This document shows, one piece after another, positions 1 to 8,527 of a stretch of 64,000 nucleotides of DNA. The DNA comes from an uncultured Bacilli bacterium (GTDB lineage Bacteria > Bacillota_I > Bacilli_A > RF39 > UBA660). The notes beneath the pieces were generated by a model. The model was not told the origin of the DNA. It searched no databases and worked only from the letters and a program-made list of their open reading frames with translations. The stretch lies in the NCBI GenBank assembly GCA_934096035.1, contig CAKOKX010000001.1, forward strand, positions 496,001-560,000, given 5' to 3'. The first letter of the stretch is position 1. Every line of letters begins with the position of its first letter. The translations under genes were made by a program, and so were the position numbers.

Positions 1-462
1 GCGGGAAGAGCAAATCCTGCCATGTTAAATGGTATTATGGTAAGTTGTTATGGCATTCCTACACCAATACAAAGTGTAGCAAATATAACTGTACCAGAAG
101 CTAGAAAACTATTTGTAAAACCATTTGATCGTAGTACACTAAAAGATATAGAAAGAGCAATAAATGAAGCTAATTTAGGAATAGCACCAACTAATAATGG
201 GGAAATGATTATTTTAACAATTCCAGAATTAACTGAAGATAGAAGAAAAGAATATGTAAAGCAAGCTAAGAATATTGGAGAAGAAGCAAAAGTAGCTTTA
301 CGTAATATTAGACAAGATGCAAATAATGAAATAAAAAAAGAAGAATATCCTGAAGATGAAGAAAAAATGTATTTAGAAGAAATACAAGAATTAATTACAA
401 AATATAATAAATTAATTGATGAAGAAATTAAAGAAAAAGAACAAGAATTAATGCAAGTTTAA
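1..462 (+). CDS. frr: Ribosome recycling factor, 5' end missing
   Basis: The frame is open from base 1, and the first residues (AGRANPAMLNGI) match the conserved N-terminal part of ribosome recycling factor, so only roughly the first 25-30 residues lie outside the window. The protein releases 70S ribosomes from mRNA after termination, together with EF-G. The rest shows the usual two-domain pattern: the 'YGIPTPIQSVANI' and 'VKPFDRSTLKDIERAI' segments of the beta domain, then a long charged C-terminal helix ending EQELMQV. The ATG at 22 is internal and is not the true start. The usual upstream neighbours pyrH and tsf would lie outside. Identification is secure. Confidence 0.96.
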   Translation, partial: AGRANPAMLNGIMVSCYGIPTPIQSVANITVPEARKLFVKPFDRSTLKDIERAINEANLGIAPTNNGEMIILTIPELTEDRRKEYVKQAKNIGEEAKVALRNIRQDANNEIKKEEYPEDEEKMYLEEIQELITKYNKLIDEEIKEKEQELMQV

Positions 463-492
463 TTAGAAATAAAATTTAAAATATGCTATAAT
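463..492 (+). promoter_or_regulatory. Candidate sigma-A promoter for the CarD-like gene
   Basis: A perfect TATAAT (487-492) lies 18 bases after TTAGAA (463-468), about 40 bases before the ATG at 534. The -35 match is weak, so transcription could also continue from frr. Confidence 0.4.
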
Positions 493-533
493 TAATTCAT
501 ATGTTGCTAGCACAAGTGGCGAAGGAGGTATAT

Positions 534-986
534 ATGGATTATATAGTTTATAGAAAAGAAACTTGTAAAATTATTGGAAAAGAAGATGGATATTATAAGT
601 TAGTACCAATAAATGATACTTCAATAAAATATAAAGTGCCAGTTAATTCTAATCTTTTGAAAAAAGTAATTACAAAAGAAGAAATTGATAGATTATTATT
701 AGAAATACCTGAAATAAATACTATTGATCTTGGAGAAAAACAAATAGAACAAGAATACAAAGAATTAATGAAAAGTGGAACTCATGAAGATTTAGTAAAA
801 ATTATTAAAACATCATATTTAAGAAATCAAATAAGAATTCTAAATAATAAAAGAATTAGTGAAATAGATGATGAATATTTTAAAAGAGCCGAAAAATATT
901 TATATGAAGAAATTGGTATAGTATTAAATTTATCTTTTGAAGATACAAAAAAATATATAATTAACAAATTAAAAAAAGCAAATTAG
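534..986 (+). CDS. CarD/CdnL-type transcription regulator
   Basis: The protein has about 150 residues and begins MDYIVYRKETCKIIGK, an N-terminal beta domain of the CarD_CdnL_TRCF type (short strands, then KVPVNS and an EEIDRLL helix), followed by a helical C-terminal half with many charged residues. Members bind the RNA polymerase beta subunit and adjust open-complex stability, often at rRNA promoters. I chose the ATG at 534 because GAAGGAGG lies 6 bases upstream; an in-frame ATG at 501 would place that Shine-Dalgarno inside the gene. It is convergent with tmcAL, and the two stop codons overlap by 4 bases. The family call rests on the N-terminal pattern and is fairly good; the exact targets are unknown. 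Confidence 0.78.
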   Translation: MDYIVYRKETCKIIGKEDGYYKLVPINDTSIKYKVPVNSNLLKKVITKEEIDRLLLEIPEINTIDLGEKQIEQEYKELMKSGTHEDLVKIIKTSYLRNQIRILNNKRISEIDDEYFKRAEKYLYEEIGIVLNLSFEDTKKYIINKLKKAN

Positions 987-1010
987 TTTTTAATAACTGG
1001 TTTGCTTTTT
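973..1010. terminator. Bidirectional terminator inside two converging gene ends
   Basis: Arms AAAAAGCAAA (973-982) and TTTGCTTTTT (1001-1010) form a hairpin with A and T tracts on both sides. It spans the last codons of both the CarD-like gene and tmcAL, so it can serve both strands. Confidence 0.75.
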
Positions 1011-2092
1011 AATTCAAATAGAAAAGTATTTGTGTTATTAATTAAATCGTATATTAAACTAGCTTGAAGTTCATATTTAAAAGTATTGGATTTTGTATTA
1101 ACACCATTAGGAATAACAATATTGTTTTTTATTTCATTTAAATAATTTAACCCTTTTTTATCAAATCCCAATATTTTTGTATAATCAATTGCTTTTAAAT
1201 TATCAGATTTTTTTAAACCAACAAGAATATGTATAAGCATTCTATTTATTTTATTATAAGTATATCTTTTAGTTTTAATTAATTTTATAAATTCATCTAA
1301 ATTATTAGCTTTTATAACATATTTTTTTAATCTATATTCAATTCCCTCATCAACATCTACGTAATCTTGAAGATTATTATCAGTAATAATTTTAGATTTT
1401 ATTAATTTGAAAAACAAAGAATAATCAATTCTAATAAGATTATTAATTACATCATTAGGTAAGTATTTAGAGATATCTTCATTTTCTTTCATTTTACTTC
1501 TAATATTTGATGCACTTACGATATCTTCATTACTATTAATATCATGATATCCATTAGTTCTAAGAATGCATTCTGGAGTTATATCAAAATTATTATTAAT
1601 TATAGACTTTATATAAGATATTCCTAGTAAGTCGTTAGGATTAAAATCAAACTTAACATTGCAAGCTTTAGCTAAAGCAGTTGGATAATTACATCCTTCA
1701 TCTAAATATAATTTTACATCTTTATCAAAATTATCATCAAACTGTAATTTTGCAATTTTAGAAAGTAGTTTTACATCGTTACATTCACTACCAAAAATAA
1801 TTTTATTTACATGATAATTATTTAATAATTTAACACTTATATCTGCAAAAACATCTGCACTTTGAGTGCCATAAATAAAAGGCAATTCCAAAACAATATT
1901 TAATCCATAATCTAAGGCAATTTTAGTTTTCTCTTCCTTAGTTAAGATAGATATTTCTCCGCGTTCTAAAAAATATCCATTTAATACTAAAATTAAAATA
2001 GAATCAGGATATTTTTCCTTTATTTTTTCTATATGATAAATATGTCCATTATGAAATGGGTTATATTCTGCAATAATTCCGATTACATCCAT
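983..2092 (-). CDS. tmcAL: tRNA(Met) cytidine acetate ligase TmcAL
   Basis: The N-terminus MDVIGIIAEYNPFHNGH is the hallmark nucleotidyltransferase-fold start of TmcAL (formerly YlbM/DUF795), including the HxGH-type motif at about residues 14-17. The enzyme activates acetate with ATP and forms N4-acetylcytidine at the wobble position of elongator tRNA-Met. Other family signs are the SADVFA segment and the SASNIRSKM motif near residue 200. At 369 residues it is a little shorter than the Bacillus protein (about 415). A strong AAGGAGG sits upstream of the ATG at 2092. The neighbouring thioesterase gene is only 11 bases upstream on the same strand, so they are probably cotranscribed. Confidence 0.93.
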   Translation of the reverse strand: MDVIGIIAEYNPFHNGHIYHIEKIKEKYPDSILILVLNGYFLERGEISILTKEEKTKIALDYGLNIVLELPFIYGTQSADVFADISVKLLNNYHVNKIIFGSECNDVKLLSKIAKLQFDDNFDKDVKLYLDEGCNYPTALAKACNVKFDFNPNDLLGISYIKSIINNNFDITPECILRTNGYHDINSNEDIVSASNIRSKMKENEDISKYLPNDVINNLIRIDYSLFFKLIKSKIITDNNLQDYVDVDEGIEYRLKKYVIKANNLDEFIKLIKTKRYTYNKINRMLIHILVGLKKSDNLKAIDYTKILGFDKKGLNYLNEIKNNIVIPNGVNTKSNTFKYELQASLIYDLINNTNTFLFELKSKPVIKN

Positions 2093-2103
2093 GATAGACC
2101 TCC

Positions 2104-2454
2104 TTAATCTATATAAAAATATGTACCATTCATAGTTGCAACTAGTTTATCTAAATCATTTTTAATAGTTGCTTCCAAAACACAAGTCTTTTTTCCGTTT
2201 TTAATTATTTTACAAGTTGCAACTAAATATTTACCAACACCCGGAGAAATAAAGTTAATTGAAGAATTTAAAGTTACAGCATTTCTTCCCAAACTTCTTA
2301 TTTTAACTCCCATGACTGTATCCCCAATACTAAAAATAAGTCCACCATGAACAATATTAAATGGATTTAAAGTCTCATCTGTAATTTTTACTTTAACTTT
2401 TATATCATCATCATTTATTATTTCCATATTATTATAATTTATAAAATCTTTCAT
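2104..2454 (-). CDS. PaaI-type hotdog-fold thioesterase
   Basis: A 116-residue single-domain protein with the PaaI/4HBT pattern: NPFNIVHGGLIFSIGDT (the HGG core with a downstream acidic residue), NAVTLNSSINFISP and a final VATMNGTYFYI strand. Such enzymes hydrolyse acyl-CoA or related thioesters; the substrate cannot be read from the sequence. The gene precedes tmcAL on the minus strand and is divergent from miaA, with a shared 73-base promoter region that contains TATAAT (2505-2510) reading toward miaA. Confidence 0.85.
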   Translation of the reverse strand: MKDFINYNNMEIINDDDIKVKVKITDETLNPFNIVHGGLIFSIGDTVMGVKIRSLGRNAVTLNSSINFISPGVGKYLVATCKIIKNGKKTCVLEATIKNDLDKLVATMNGTYFYID

Positions 2455-2527
2455 TTTTTTCGCCTCTTTAAGATTATACCATTTAAAAAAGGGTTAGTAA
2501 ATGATATAATGTTGTTGGTGATAACTC

Positions 2528-3382
2528 ATGAAAATATTTATAATGGGACCTACGGGGGTAGGAAAAACAAAATTAAGTGTTGAACTTGCTAAAATATTTG
2601 ATGCTTATATTATAAATTGTGATGCTGTACAAGTTTATAAAGGACTAGATATTGGTAGTGCAAAGGTAACTGAAGAAGAAAAATGTGGAATTAAACACTT
2701 TCTTTTTGATATAAAAAATCCAGATGAAGAATACAATGTAAAAGATTATCAAACAGACTTAAGAAACCTTTTTGATAAATATTCTGATAAAAATCTTATT
2801 ATAGTGGGAGGAACAGGACTTTATGCCACCGCTGGAGCATATGATTACAGATTTAACGAAGAAGAAAAAAAAGATTTTAGTAAATTTAATAATGAAGAAT
2901 TATATTCATTAGCTTTAGAAAAAGATAAGAACTGCAAGATAGATAAAAATAATAGAGTTCGCTTAGAAAGATTCCTTCAAAAAGATATTACATCTTTAGT
3001 AGAGCCAAAACTACTTTATCCAGATGCTCACTTTATAGGTTTAACAACATCTCGTGAAAATTTATATCAAATAATAAATAAAAGAGTAGATAAAATGGTT
3101 AAAGATGGATTAATTGATGAAGTAAAAGAACTTTATAAAAAATATCCAAATAGCCTAATTTTAAAAAGAGCTATAGGATATAAAGAAATAATAGATTATT
3201 TAGATAATAAAATTACATTAGAAGAAGCAGTTGATGAAATAAAGAAAAACAGTAGGCACTACGCTAAAAGACAATATACATGGTTTAATAATAAGATGGA
3301 TATAAAATGGTTTGAAGTAAATTTTAATTATTTTAATGAAACAATAGATAATGTAAAGTATTACTTAAATTCTTGTAAATAA
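2528..3382 (+). CDS. miaA: tRNA dimethylallyltransferase MiaA
   Basis: MiaA transfers a dimethylallyl group to A37 of tRNAs that read UNN codons. The P-loop GPTGVGKT is at residues 7-14, followed by INCDAVQVYKGLDIGSAK (substrate-binding region), IIVGGTGLY, and the C-terminal RAIGYKEI and RHYAKRQYTWF motifs. At 284 residues it is at the short end of the family (about 300-315), mainly because the region after the GGTGLY motif is condensed; all key motifs remain. A TATAAT lies about 18 bases before the ATG, so the leader is very short, and GGTGATAACTC supplies the ribosome binding site. Confidence 0.95.
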   Translation: MKIFIMGPTGVGKTKLSVELAKIFDAYIINCDAVQVYKGLDIGSAKVTEEEKCGIKHFLFDIKNPDEEYNVKDYQTDLRNLFDKYSDKNLIIVGGTGLYATAGAYDYRFNEEEKKDFSKFNNEELYSLALEKDKNCKIDKNNRVRLERFLQKDITSLVEPKLLYPDAHFIGLTTSRENLYQIINKRVDKMVKDGLIDEVKELYKKYPNSLILKRAIGYKEIIDYLDNKITLEEAVDEIKKNSRHYAKRQYTWFNNKMDIKWFEVNFNYFNETIDNVKYYLNSCK

Positions 3383-3417
3383 TAACAATTTATGATATAA
3401 ATAAAAAGGTGATAAAA

Positions 3418-4638
3418 TTGAATAAAAAGAAAAGTGGAATATTAATATTATGGATTAGTTTATTTATATTTTTTACATTTTTAGTATTTTATATTATAGG
3501 TAATAATACTGATTATTTAGTAAAAAATATATTTAAAAATATTTCTTTAATATTAATCATACTAAGTGTAATAGACTTTATAATAGGACTAATTTTTATA
3601 AAAAATAATAGAAATTATAAATCATTTGGTAAAGTGAAAATGTGGATTATATCCATACTTGTAGCACTTTATATGATTGGATGTTCAACATTTCTATATA
3701 TTTTGTATGGTTCATTTAATGGTTTTAGAGATTGGTTAATTACAACAGCAATGTCTACGATGAATCATCAATATTATTGTAAATGGTTTTATAACGATGA
3801 ACAAATAAAAGAAGTATTGAGTAATAATTATATTGATGATAAAGGAATGGAAACAGACCCATCATTAATAAACCATGAAGAAGTAAAAGTTTATAAAAAT
3901 GAGTATGAAAAAGAGATATTAGAAAGAAAAGAAGGAACATTATATAAAATTATAAATTTTGAAGTTAATGGTTGTAAAGCATATTTGGGAGTAGTATATG
4001 ATGCAAGTAAAATAAAAGTTGGGTATTCAAAATGGTTAGGAAGAAGTGGTCAATATGTGTATGATATGGCCAAAGAACAAGGTTCAGTCCTTACAATTAA
4101 TGGCGGTGGATTTCTTGACCCAGGACATAATACAAAGGGAGAAAATCCAGTTGGTATAACAATAGCAAATAGTAAAATAATTACTAATCGAACTTTAGAA
4201 GGTTCAAGTTTCGGTTTAATAGGATTTAATAAAGATAATACTTTAGTATTACTTCATAATGTAACTGGAGAAAGTGCTCTAGAAATGGGAGTAAGAGATG
4301 CAGTTACAATGGCACCATTCTTAATCGTAAATGGAAAACCAGCATTTACTAAAGGAAATGGTGGATGGGGCTACGCAGCTAGGACGGCCATTGGCCAAAG
4401 AAAAGATGGAATTGTATTATTTTTAGTAATTGATTCTAATCACACTAGAACAAAAGGAGCTTCAATGAAAGATTTAGTAGAAATAATGCAAAGATATGGA
4501 GCCGTAAATGCAGCAAACTTAGATGGGGGAACATCATCAGCAATGGTAGAAAATGGTATAATGATAAATGACCCAATAGATTCTATAGGAAGACATAGAA
4601 CTAGAGGTATACCAACAGTATTTAATGTAATACCATAA
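3418..4638 (+). CDS. Membrane-anchored phosphodiester glycosidase (NAGPA domain) protein
   Basis: Three hydrophobic segments occupy about the first 110 residues, followed by an extracytoplasmic NAGPA (PF09992-like) domain with TINGGGFLDPG, RTAIGQ and AANLDGGTSSAM. Proteins of this family are often linked to exopolysaccharide or wall-glycan turnover by cleaving phosphodiester-linked sugars; the substrate here is unknown. I chose the TTG at 3418 because AAAGGTGA ends 5 bases upstream, the standard ribosome-site pattern in this window; a GTG at 3409 overlaps that Shine-Dalgarno. It follows miaA by about 35 bases and ends at a strong terminator. Confidence 0.85.
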   Translation: MNKKKSGILILWISLFIFFTFLVFYIIGNNTDYLVKNIFKNISLILIILSVIDFIIGLIFIKNNRNYKSFGKVKMWIISILVALYMIGCSTFLYILYGSFNGFRDWLITTAMSTMNHQYYCKWFYNDEQIKEVLSNNYIDDKGMETDPSLINHEEVKVYKNEYEKEILERKEGTLYKIINFEVNGCKAYLGVVYDASKIKVGYSKWLGRSGQYVYDMAKEQGSVLTINGGGFLDPGHNTKGENPVGITIANSKIITNRTLEGSSFGLIGFNKDNTLVLLHNVTGESALEMGVRDAVTMAPFLIVNGKPAFTKGNGGWGYAARTAIGQRKDGIVLFLVIDSNHTRTKGASMKDLVEIMQRYGAVNAANLDGGTSSAMVENGIMINDPIDSIGRHRTRGIPTVFNVIP

Positions 4639-4665
4639 AAAAACTAGCATATGCTAGTTTTTTTA
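4637..4665. terminator. Rho-independent terminator
   Basis: The perfect palindrome AAACTAGCATATGCTAGTTT is followed by a T run, directly after the stop of the glycosidase gene. The A tract on the other side may let it also serve the minus-strand transglutaminase gene. Confidence 0.85.
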
Positions 4666-4743
4666 GTATCATTACTTTTTTATAATATCAAATTATATTA
4701 TCTTCAAATAAAAATCGTTTTCCAAATTATACGTTAAGGTATA

Positions 4744-5691
4744 TTAATTAAACTCTAAATAATAAAGACTATTAAAGTTGTGTTCTTCTATAACAGTTTC
4801 ACCATCATCAGCATCTTTTACTTCTTCAGTTGTCTTTAAAAAATAAGTATGAAATAAATAATCTTTACCATCATTACTAACTGGATCATCCCAAGTTAAA
4901 TCAAGATGTAACCATTCATCATTAACTTTTACAGCATTCCAAATATGTCCAGTTGCAGAATAACTAATTTCATCCGGTGTAGTAGCAATTTTATAATTGT
5001 CAAATCCCATCTTTGTTAAGAATATAGCCATTAAATCTGTATAACCATTACAAGTTGCATAACCCTGAAATAAAGGACCATAGGCATTAAAAGACTCATA
5101 TTTACTATTACCAGTTAAATTTCTTTCTACATCATATTTAGTATTATTTATAATATAGTCGTGAATAGTTTTTATTTTTTTAGTATCATTCATATTATCT
5201 TTAATTAAGCTTTCTAAAAGTTCATCAGTTTTTTTATCTATTTCTTTAATTTTTTCACTATCATATAAATAAAAAACTTTTAAAGTGATTTCTCCGGAAT
5301 CTGATATACTAGACTTTACATTAGTAAAACTATTAAAAGGATGAACATAATTATTTAAATGCGTTAATATTAATTCATCCCCACTAATTTGTGAAACATC
5401 TTTAATACAATTTTTATATTCTTTAGGGCAATAAAATGTAAATTGATCCCAGCCATTGTTAATAACTGAATAATAAATATTTAATAAATCTTGAAAAGAA
5501 TAGGGGACATAATTATCTGTCTTTTCAACATATAAATAAAGGCCATCTTTAGAATATTTATTTACTTCCTTTAAATTTATATTCGGGGTTCCTCCGAATA
5601 TACTTGCTAATTTATCACTAATTGGATTAATAAAATAAAAAGTTGCTGTTAATATAATAATAGAGATAAAAGGTATTATTATTTTCTTCAT
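4744..5691 (-). CDS. Secreted or membrane-anchored transglutaminase-like protease
   Basis: A 315-residue protein with an N-terminal membrane segment (residues 4-21) and a transglutaminase-core domain in the C-terminal half. The catalytic triad is visible: Cys in GYATCNGYTDLMA, His in TGHIWNAVKV and Asp in HLDLTWDDP. Bacterial surface members usually act as cysteine proteases or peptidoglycan/protein crosslink enzymes. It is a single-gene unit between two terminator regions, ahead of rpsT on the same strand. The domain call is firm; the substrate is unknown. Confidence 0.86.
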   Translation of the reverse strand: MKKIIIPFISIIILTATFYFINPISDKLASIFGGTPNINLKEVNKYSKDGLYLYVEKTDNYVPYSFQDLLNIYYSVINNGWDQFTFYCPKEYKNCIKDVSQISGDELILTHLNNYVHPFNSFTNVKSSISDSGEITLKVFYLYDSEKIKEIDKKTDELLESLIKDNMNDTKKIKTIHDYIINNTKYDVERNLTGNSKYESFNAYGPLFQGYATCNGYTDLMAIFLTKMGFDNYKIATTPDEISYSATGHIWNAVKVNDEWLHLDLTWDDPVSNDGKDYLFHTYFLKTTEEVKDADDGETVIEEHNFNSLYYLEFN

Positions 5692-5744
5692 CGTTGCACC
5701 TACCTTATATATATAATATCAAAAAAAAATAGAGTAAACAATTG

Positions 5745-6008
5745 TTACTTCATATTTTTTATTTTTTGTGTCAATCTAGATTTTTCTCTGTCAGCAGTAT
5801 TTTTCTTAATTAAACCTTTGCTAACTGCTTTATCTGTATATTTTTGAATATCTTTATTTAATTTATCTGCTTCTTCTTTATTTGCAGCAGCAATAGCTTT
5901 TTCGCAGTTCTTAATAAGGTTTTGAACACGCATTTTTAGTTCATGATTATTTTCTGTTTTTTTAGCAATAACTTTAACAGCTTTTTTTGAACTTTTAATA
6001 TTTGGCAT
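5745..6008 (-). CDS. rpsT: 30S ribosomal protein S20
   Basis: An 87-residue basic protein beginning MPNIKSSKKAVKVIAKK, the typical S20 start, with the KNCEKAIAAANKEEAD and GLIKKNTADREKSRLTQKI segments of the three-helix bundle. S20 binds 16S rRNA early in small-subunit assembly. It has a strong AGGAAGGAG ribosome site. It stands alone on the minus strand. Confidence 0.97.
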   Translation of the reverse strand: MPNIKSSKKAVKVIAKKTENNHELKMRVQNLIKNCEKAIAAANKEEADKLNKDIQKYTDKAVSKGLIKKNTADREKSRLTQKIKNMK

Positions 6009-6104
6009 AATCCAGCTCCTTCCTTGTTTCTTATTAATTTTAACAAATATTTATATATTTAGCAAGCAATTTTAGCATAAATTTCATATTTTCTATTAAA
6101 AAAA

Positions 6105-7169
6105 CTAATTATTATCATTATTTTGTCTACTATTATTTATAAATGCTTTAAACATTTCTAATAATAGCTTTCTATCCTCATTTGATAAATTAGAGGTTTC
6201 TTTTAAAATGTTTTTTATTTTAATTAAATCTACTTTATTAAGTTCACTTTTTAAAACAAATCCGGCATTATAAATTATTGTAAAAAATAAATTTACAAAT
6301 CTTTTAATCTCATCTTTAGAAAATTTATTTAAAATACCTTCAATTTTAGTATGAAATTTTTTAGAATAATCAGATAGATTAGCAGTAATAAATTTATTAT
6401 CTTCCCACATCCAAGTATGTAAATCATGTTGAAATACTTGATAAGCATTACTTTTTACTATCTTTTTATCCCCAACAGAATCAAAAATCATTCCTACAAT
6501 ACTTTCAAATGGATAATAATTTTTAATTTTTTTATCAATTTTTGTTAATTTCTTAGAATTTAATATTTCTGGTAAAAATCCTGGACCATCAAAATTAAAT
6601 ACAAAATCAACTTGATACCTTTTTAAAAAATTTTGCTCCATACAAGCACTCATTGCTAAATTTCCACCTTTAGAATGTCCTCCGACATAAACCACAAAAT
6701 CATTAACAGAAATGTTATCCTTTAAATATTTAATTGCTTCAGCTTGTGCAGGGATAGGGTACATATATCCCATTTTAAAATTTTCTTCCCATCCAACCAA
6801 TTCATCATCAGTGCCTTCAAATGCAATAAATTTAAAATGCTTAGGAACTTTAATTGTAATAGCACCAAATTGTGTTTCACTATTTACAAGTTTTTTATAA
6901 TTAGTAATTATATTATTTTTATATCTATTAGACTCAGCCATAATCTTAAAAAGTTTTTTATTTTCTTCCATAAACTTATCTTTATCTTTTAATAAAAATC
7001 TATTTTCTGATTTTAAATAAGCATCTTCTAAAATTGTAGGCTCATTTATTATTCCCATGAAATTTAAATAGGGAAGTATTGTATATATGGCAGCATCAAT
7101 TTCATTAAAAGGATATTCATCAAATGTTTTATCCCCATAATTTTTTACATATTTAACCAAATTACTCAT
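6105..7169 (-). CDS. Mbeg1-like (DUF2974) alpha/beta hydrolase
   Basis: A roughly 354-residue cytosolic protein with the nucleophile-elbow motif GGHSKGGNLAMSA (Gly-His-Ser-Lys-Gly) near residue 170, preceded by FIAFEGTDDELVGWEENF, the pattern of the Mbeg1-like/DUF2974 lipase-like family common in Bacillota. The substrate and physiological role are unknown. The ATG at 7169 is preferred because AGGTGATTTGC places the Shine-Dalgarno 4-6 bases before it; a GTG at 7178 lies inside that site. There is no signal peptide. It is divergent from spoIIP across about 105 bases. Confidence 0.82.
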   Translation of the reverse strand: MSNLVKYVKNYGDKTFDEYPFNEIDAAIYTILPYLNFMGIINEPTILEDAYLKSENRFLLKDKDKFMEENKKLFKIMAESNRYKNNIITNYKKLVNSETQFGAITIKVPKHFKFIAFEGTDDELVGWEENFKMGYMYPIPAQAEAIKYLKDNISVNDFVVYVGGHSKGGNLAMSACMEQNFLKRYQVDFVFNFDGPGFLPEILNSKKLTKIDKKIKNYYPFESIVGMIFDSVGDKKIVKSNAYQVFQHDLHTWMWEDNKFITANLSDYSKKFHTKIEGILNKFSKDEIKRFVNLFFTIIYNAGFVLKSELNKVDLIKIKNILKETSNLSNEDRKLLLEMFKAFINNSRQNNDNN

Positions 7170-7223
7170 GCAAATCACCTATAAATATTATAAACTAAAA
7201 TATTTTTAATTTAAAGTATTCCT

Positions 7224-7252
7224 TTCGACAAATTATATTCACTTATTATAAT
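7224..7252 (+). promoter_or_regulatory. Candidate promoter for spoIIP
   Basis: TTCGAC (7224-7229) and TATAAT (7247-7252) are separated by 17 bases, ahead of the ribosome site AAAGGTGATT. In Bacillus spoIIP is under sigma-E; this looks sigma-A-like, so the assignment is tentative. Confidence 0.4.
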
Positions 7253-7274
7253 ATAATGTATTAAAGGTGATTGT

Positions 7275-8216
7275 ATGACGAGATTAAAATTAAGAAATGG
7301 TTTTAAAACAAAGTTTTTAAAATTACTATTAGTTATAATTATAATAATAATTTCTTTTATAATTACATTTAAAGTATTATATGACAAAATAGAAATAAAA
7401 GTGGATAATAATACATATATAGACTTTTTAGTTAAAGATACATTTAGTAATTATAACTTAAATGATATAAAAAGGTTATCTTCAACTGAATTTTTATTAA
7501 AATATTCTTTTGGAATAGAGAAGGTAAATACCGGTACAAACGTTGATATAGTTACACCAGTAATAAAAGAGGAAGTAGAAAAAAATACTAATAGTAAGCC
7601 AAAAGTTTATATCTTTAATACTCATCAAACTGAAGGCTATAATAGTAATTTTTTAGAAGCATTTAACATAAACAACACTGTATATTTAGCTAGTCATATT
7701 TTAGGGGAATATTTAGGTGATTTAGGAGTTGCAACAGTAGTGGAAGAAAATAGCATCGTAGATGTTTTAAATACAAATGGCTGGAAATATGGGTACAGTT
7801 ATAAAGCAAGTAGAATTCTTTTAGAAAATGCTTATAAGAAAAATCCTAGTCTAGATTTTTTTATAGATTTACACCGTGATGCGGCATCATATGATAGAAC
7901 AGTTACCGAAATAAATGGGAAAAAATATGCCAAAATATTATTTGTGGTGGGGCTAGAACACGAAAATTATGAACCTAATTTACAATTAGCCAAAACATTA
8001 AATGAAAGAATAAAAAAAATAGCTCCGACATTAAGTCGCGGAGTTTTAGAGAAAAAAGGTCCTGGAGTCAATGGAAAATACAATCAAGACTTTAATAAAA
8101 ATACTATTCTTATAGAAGTGGGAGGTCAATATAACTATATAGAGGAGGTGAATAATACTCTAAAAATAATTGCTAAAGTTATTTATGAGTATTTAGAAGA
8201 TGAAAAAGAAAACTAA
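7275..8216 (+). CDS. spoIIP: Stage II sporulation protein P (SpoIIP)
   Basis: SpoIIP is the membrane-anchored peptidoglycan amidase/endopeptidase that, with SpoIID and SpoIIM, thins septal wall and drives forespore engulfment. The sequence has one N-terminal membrane segment (about residues 15-35) and the Amidase_3-like SpoIIP domain with VYIFNTHQTEGY (zinc His), DFFIDLHRDAA (second zinc His), and ILIEVGGQYN (catalytic Glu). At 313 residues it is shorter than the Bacillus protein (about 400) because the linker between membrane segment and catalytic domain is short. The next gene overlaps its end by 17 bases. Confidence 0.93.
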   Translation: MTRLKLRNGFKTKFLKLLLVIIIIIISFIITFKVLYDKIEIKVDNNTYIDFLVKDTFSNYNLNDIKRLSSTEFLLKYSFGIEKVNTGTNVDIVTPVIKEEVEKNTNSKPKVYIFNTHQTEGYNSNFLEAFNINNTVYLASHILGEYLGDLGVATVVEENSIVDVLNTNGWKYGYSYKASRILLENAYKKNPSLDFFIDLHRDAASYDRTVTEINGKKYAKILFVVGLEHENYEPNLQLAKTLNERIKKIAPTLSRGVLEKKGPGVNGKYNQDFNKNTILIEVGGQYNYIEEVNNTLKIIAKVIYEYLEDEKEN

Positions 8217-8523
8217 TTGGTTTAAAAAATTTTTAACGATTTCTTTCATCATATTTATAGGACTCTACATTTCAAGTATAAGTGGTTTTTATGAAGCAAA
8301 ATTAAGTAATAAGGTTGCTTTAACAGATGAAGCAATAAAAGAATTTGAAAATGATGTAATTGAAGGCAAAACTATTGATGTCAATACTTATATAACTAAC
8401 AAAAATGTGGATTACAGTAATAAATTTACTGAATCTGGAGAAAAATTAAGTGAAGCCGTAACTAAAATTCTTACTGAAGGTTTTAGTGGAGCTTGGGACG
8501 CCATAAAAGTTTTATTCTTTTAA
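8200..8523 (+). CDS. Small membrane protein coupled to spoIIP
   Basis: I do not recognise this 107-residue protein. It has a single N-terminal hydrophobic segment (about residues 10-28, after a KKKTNWFKKF basic stretch), then a soluble, mostly acidic region that would lie outside the membrane. It starts inside the last codons of spoIIP (17-base overlap) with no other promoter visible, so translational coupling to spoIIP is likely. This context suggests a role in engulfment or forespore-wall remodelling, which is inference only. Confidence 0.7.
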   Translation: MKKKTNWFKKFLTISFIIFIGLYISSISGFYEAKLSNKVALTDEAIKEFENDVIEGKTIDVNTYITNKNVDYSNKFTESGEKLSEAVTKILTEGFSGAWDAIKVLFF

Positions 8524-8527
8524 ATAA

